Source: Burkholderiaceae bacterium | Lineage (GTDB): Bacteria > Pseudomonadota > Gammaproteobacteria > Burkholderiales > Burkholderiaceae_C | Assembly: GCA_913776825.1 (NCBI GenBank) | Contig: CAJYPV010000032.1 | Span: 333,734 to 397,733 of the forward strand | Length of the DNA: 64,000 nucleotides | Reading direction: 5' to 3' | Shown: piece by piece, positions 63,503 to 64,000 of the stretch | How positions within the stretch are numbered: position 1 is the stretch's first letter | Layout of the letters: the number at the start of each line of letters is the position of its first letter | Notes under the pieces: model-generated | Databases searched by the model: none | What the model was told of the DNA's origin: nothing | What the model saw: the letters and a program-made list of their open reading frames with translations, nothing else | Position numbers and translations under genes: made by a program

Positions 63503-64000
63503 TCAGTTCACGATCTGGGCCAGTTCGCCGCGGGCATAGCGCGCGGCCATGTCCTGCAGGCCGTGGCCCTTGATCTTGGCGCCCTGGCCTTCGCAGCCGA
63601 ACTCGATGTAGCGCTGCTTGCAGATCTGCTTGGCGGCTTCGCGGGCGGGCTTGAGCCATTCGCGGGCGTCGAACTTGTCGGGGTTCTCGGCCATGAACTT
63701 GCGCACCGCGCCGGTCATGGCCAGGCGGATGTCGGTGTCGATGTTGATCTTGCGCACGCCGTACTTGATGGCTTCCTGGATCTCCTCGACCGGCACGCCG
63801 TAGGTCTCCTTCATCTTGCCGCCGTACTGGTTGATGATGGCCAGCAGGTCGGCCGGCACCGAGGAGGAGCCGTGCATCACCAGGTGGGTGTTGGGGATGC
63901 GGGCGTGGATTTCCTTCACGCGGCTGATGGCCAGGATGTCGCCGGTGGGCTTGCGGCTGAACTTGTAGGCGCCGTGGCTGGTGCCGATGGCGATGGCCAG
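63503..64000 (-). CDS. fba: Fructose-bisphosphate aldolase class II, C-terminal part (cut by window edge)
   Basis: The last 165 codons of a class II (zinc-dependent) aldolase of glycolysis and gluconeogenesis. IAIGTSHGAYKFSRKPTGD carries one of the zinc-binding His. HLVMHGSSSVP, YGVRKINIDTDIRLA and the C-terminal CEGQGAKIKGHGL are typical of the longer Cbb-type enzymes in Burkholderiales. The N-terminal half is outside the window. Confidence 0.94.
   Translation of the reverse strand: MAIAIGTSHGAYKFSRKPTGDILAISRVKEIHARIPNTHLVMHGSSSVPADLLAIINQYGGKMKETYGVPVEEIQEAIKYGVRKINIDTDIRLAMTGAVRKFMAENPDKFDAREWLKPAREAAKQICKQRYIEFGCEGQGAKIKGHGLQDMAARYARGELAQIVN

Overview
The window is high-GC DNA of a Betaproteobacterium of the order Burkholderiales. 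The evidence is the class-typical gene order bamE-dapB-tolQ-exbD-leuS-lptE-holA, the lptA-lptB-rpoN and raiA-ptsN-hprK groups, the full-length FadD enzymes and the transhydrogenase operons. A Roseateles/Mitsuaria/Rubrivivax-like host is my best guess for positions 1 to about 57,440. No rRNA or tRNA gene was recognised.

Layout. 1-2,171: start of recQ (cut by the window edge), a GAF-GGDEF diguanylate cyclase and ssb. 2,254-8,084 is an accessory island. It holds a decayed IS481 transposase, a CARF-like orphan protein behind a gene remnant, an IS3-family insertion with inverted ends and a 4-bp target duplication but a broken orfB, and a large eCIS-core (DUF4157) protein with a duplicated N-terminal segment and an unknown C-terminal domain. 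8,593-12,767: nitronate monooxygenase, an SDR dehydrogenase and a NarL-type two-component pair. 12,939-15,720: mnmA and a nudJ-like Nudix gene, with an inverted receiver-GAF gene between them. 16,213-25,412: a His/Gly-rich secreted protein, a three-subunit transhydrogenase operon followed by fadD, an FMN reductase, rsmE and an RlmL-type methyltransferase. 25,655-28,644: rpoN, lptB and lptA. 28,645-29,281: two copies of a palindromic 130-bp repeat. 29,282-32,302: a predicted lipoprotein joining a NodB deacetylase, a caspase-like protease and TPRs. 32,493-42,453: purB, an outer-membrane barrel, an RstAB-like pair, a GNAT gene, pyrF and a hybrid sensor kinase. 42,698-52,789: a nine-gene minus-strand run ending in a cupredoxin and a GGDEF-EAL protein. 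52,872-57,439: fur, hprK, ptsN, raiA and corA.

From about 57,440 to the end the character changes. There is an intergenic repeat of the type I associate with Comamonadaceae, then mtnN, a second fadD, a second pntB, a fused pntA and the end of fba. The block repeats the pnt-fadD order of 16,947-21,819 with a different pntA architecture. It is either a large horizontally acquired block or a join between two genomes in the assembly.

The genes most worth following up are the NodB-caspase-TPR lipoprotein, the eCIS-core protein, the CARF-like orphan, the palindromic repeat pair, the cupredoxin/GGDEF-EAL overlap and the pnt-fadD duplication. Everything here was read by eye from the sequence. No database search, structure prediction or promoter scoring was run.
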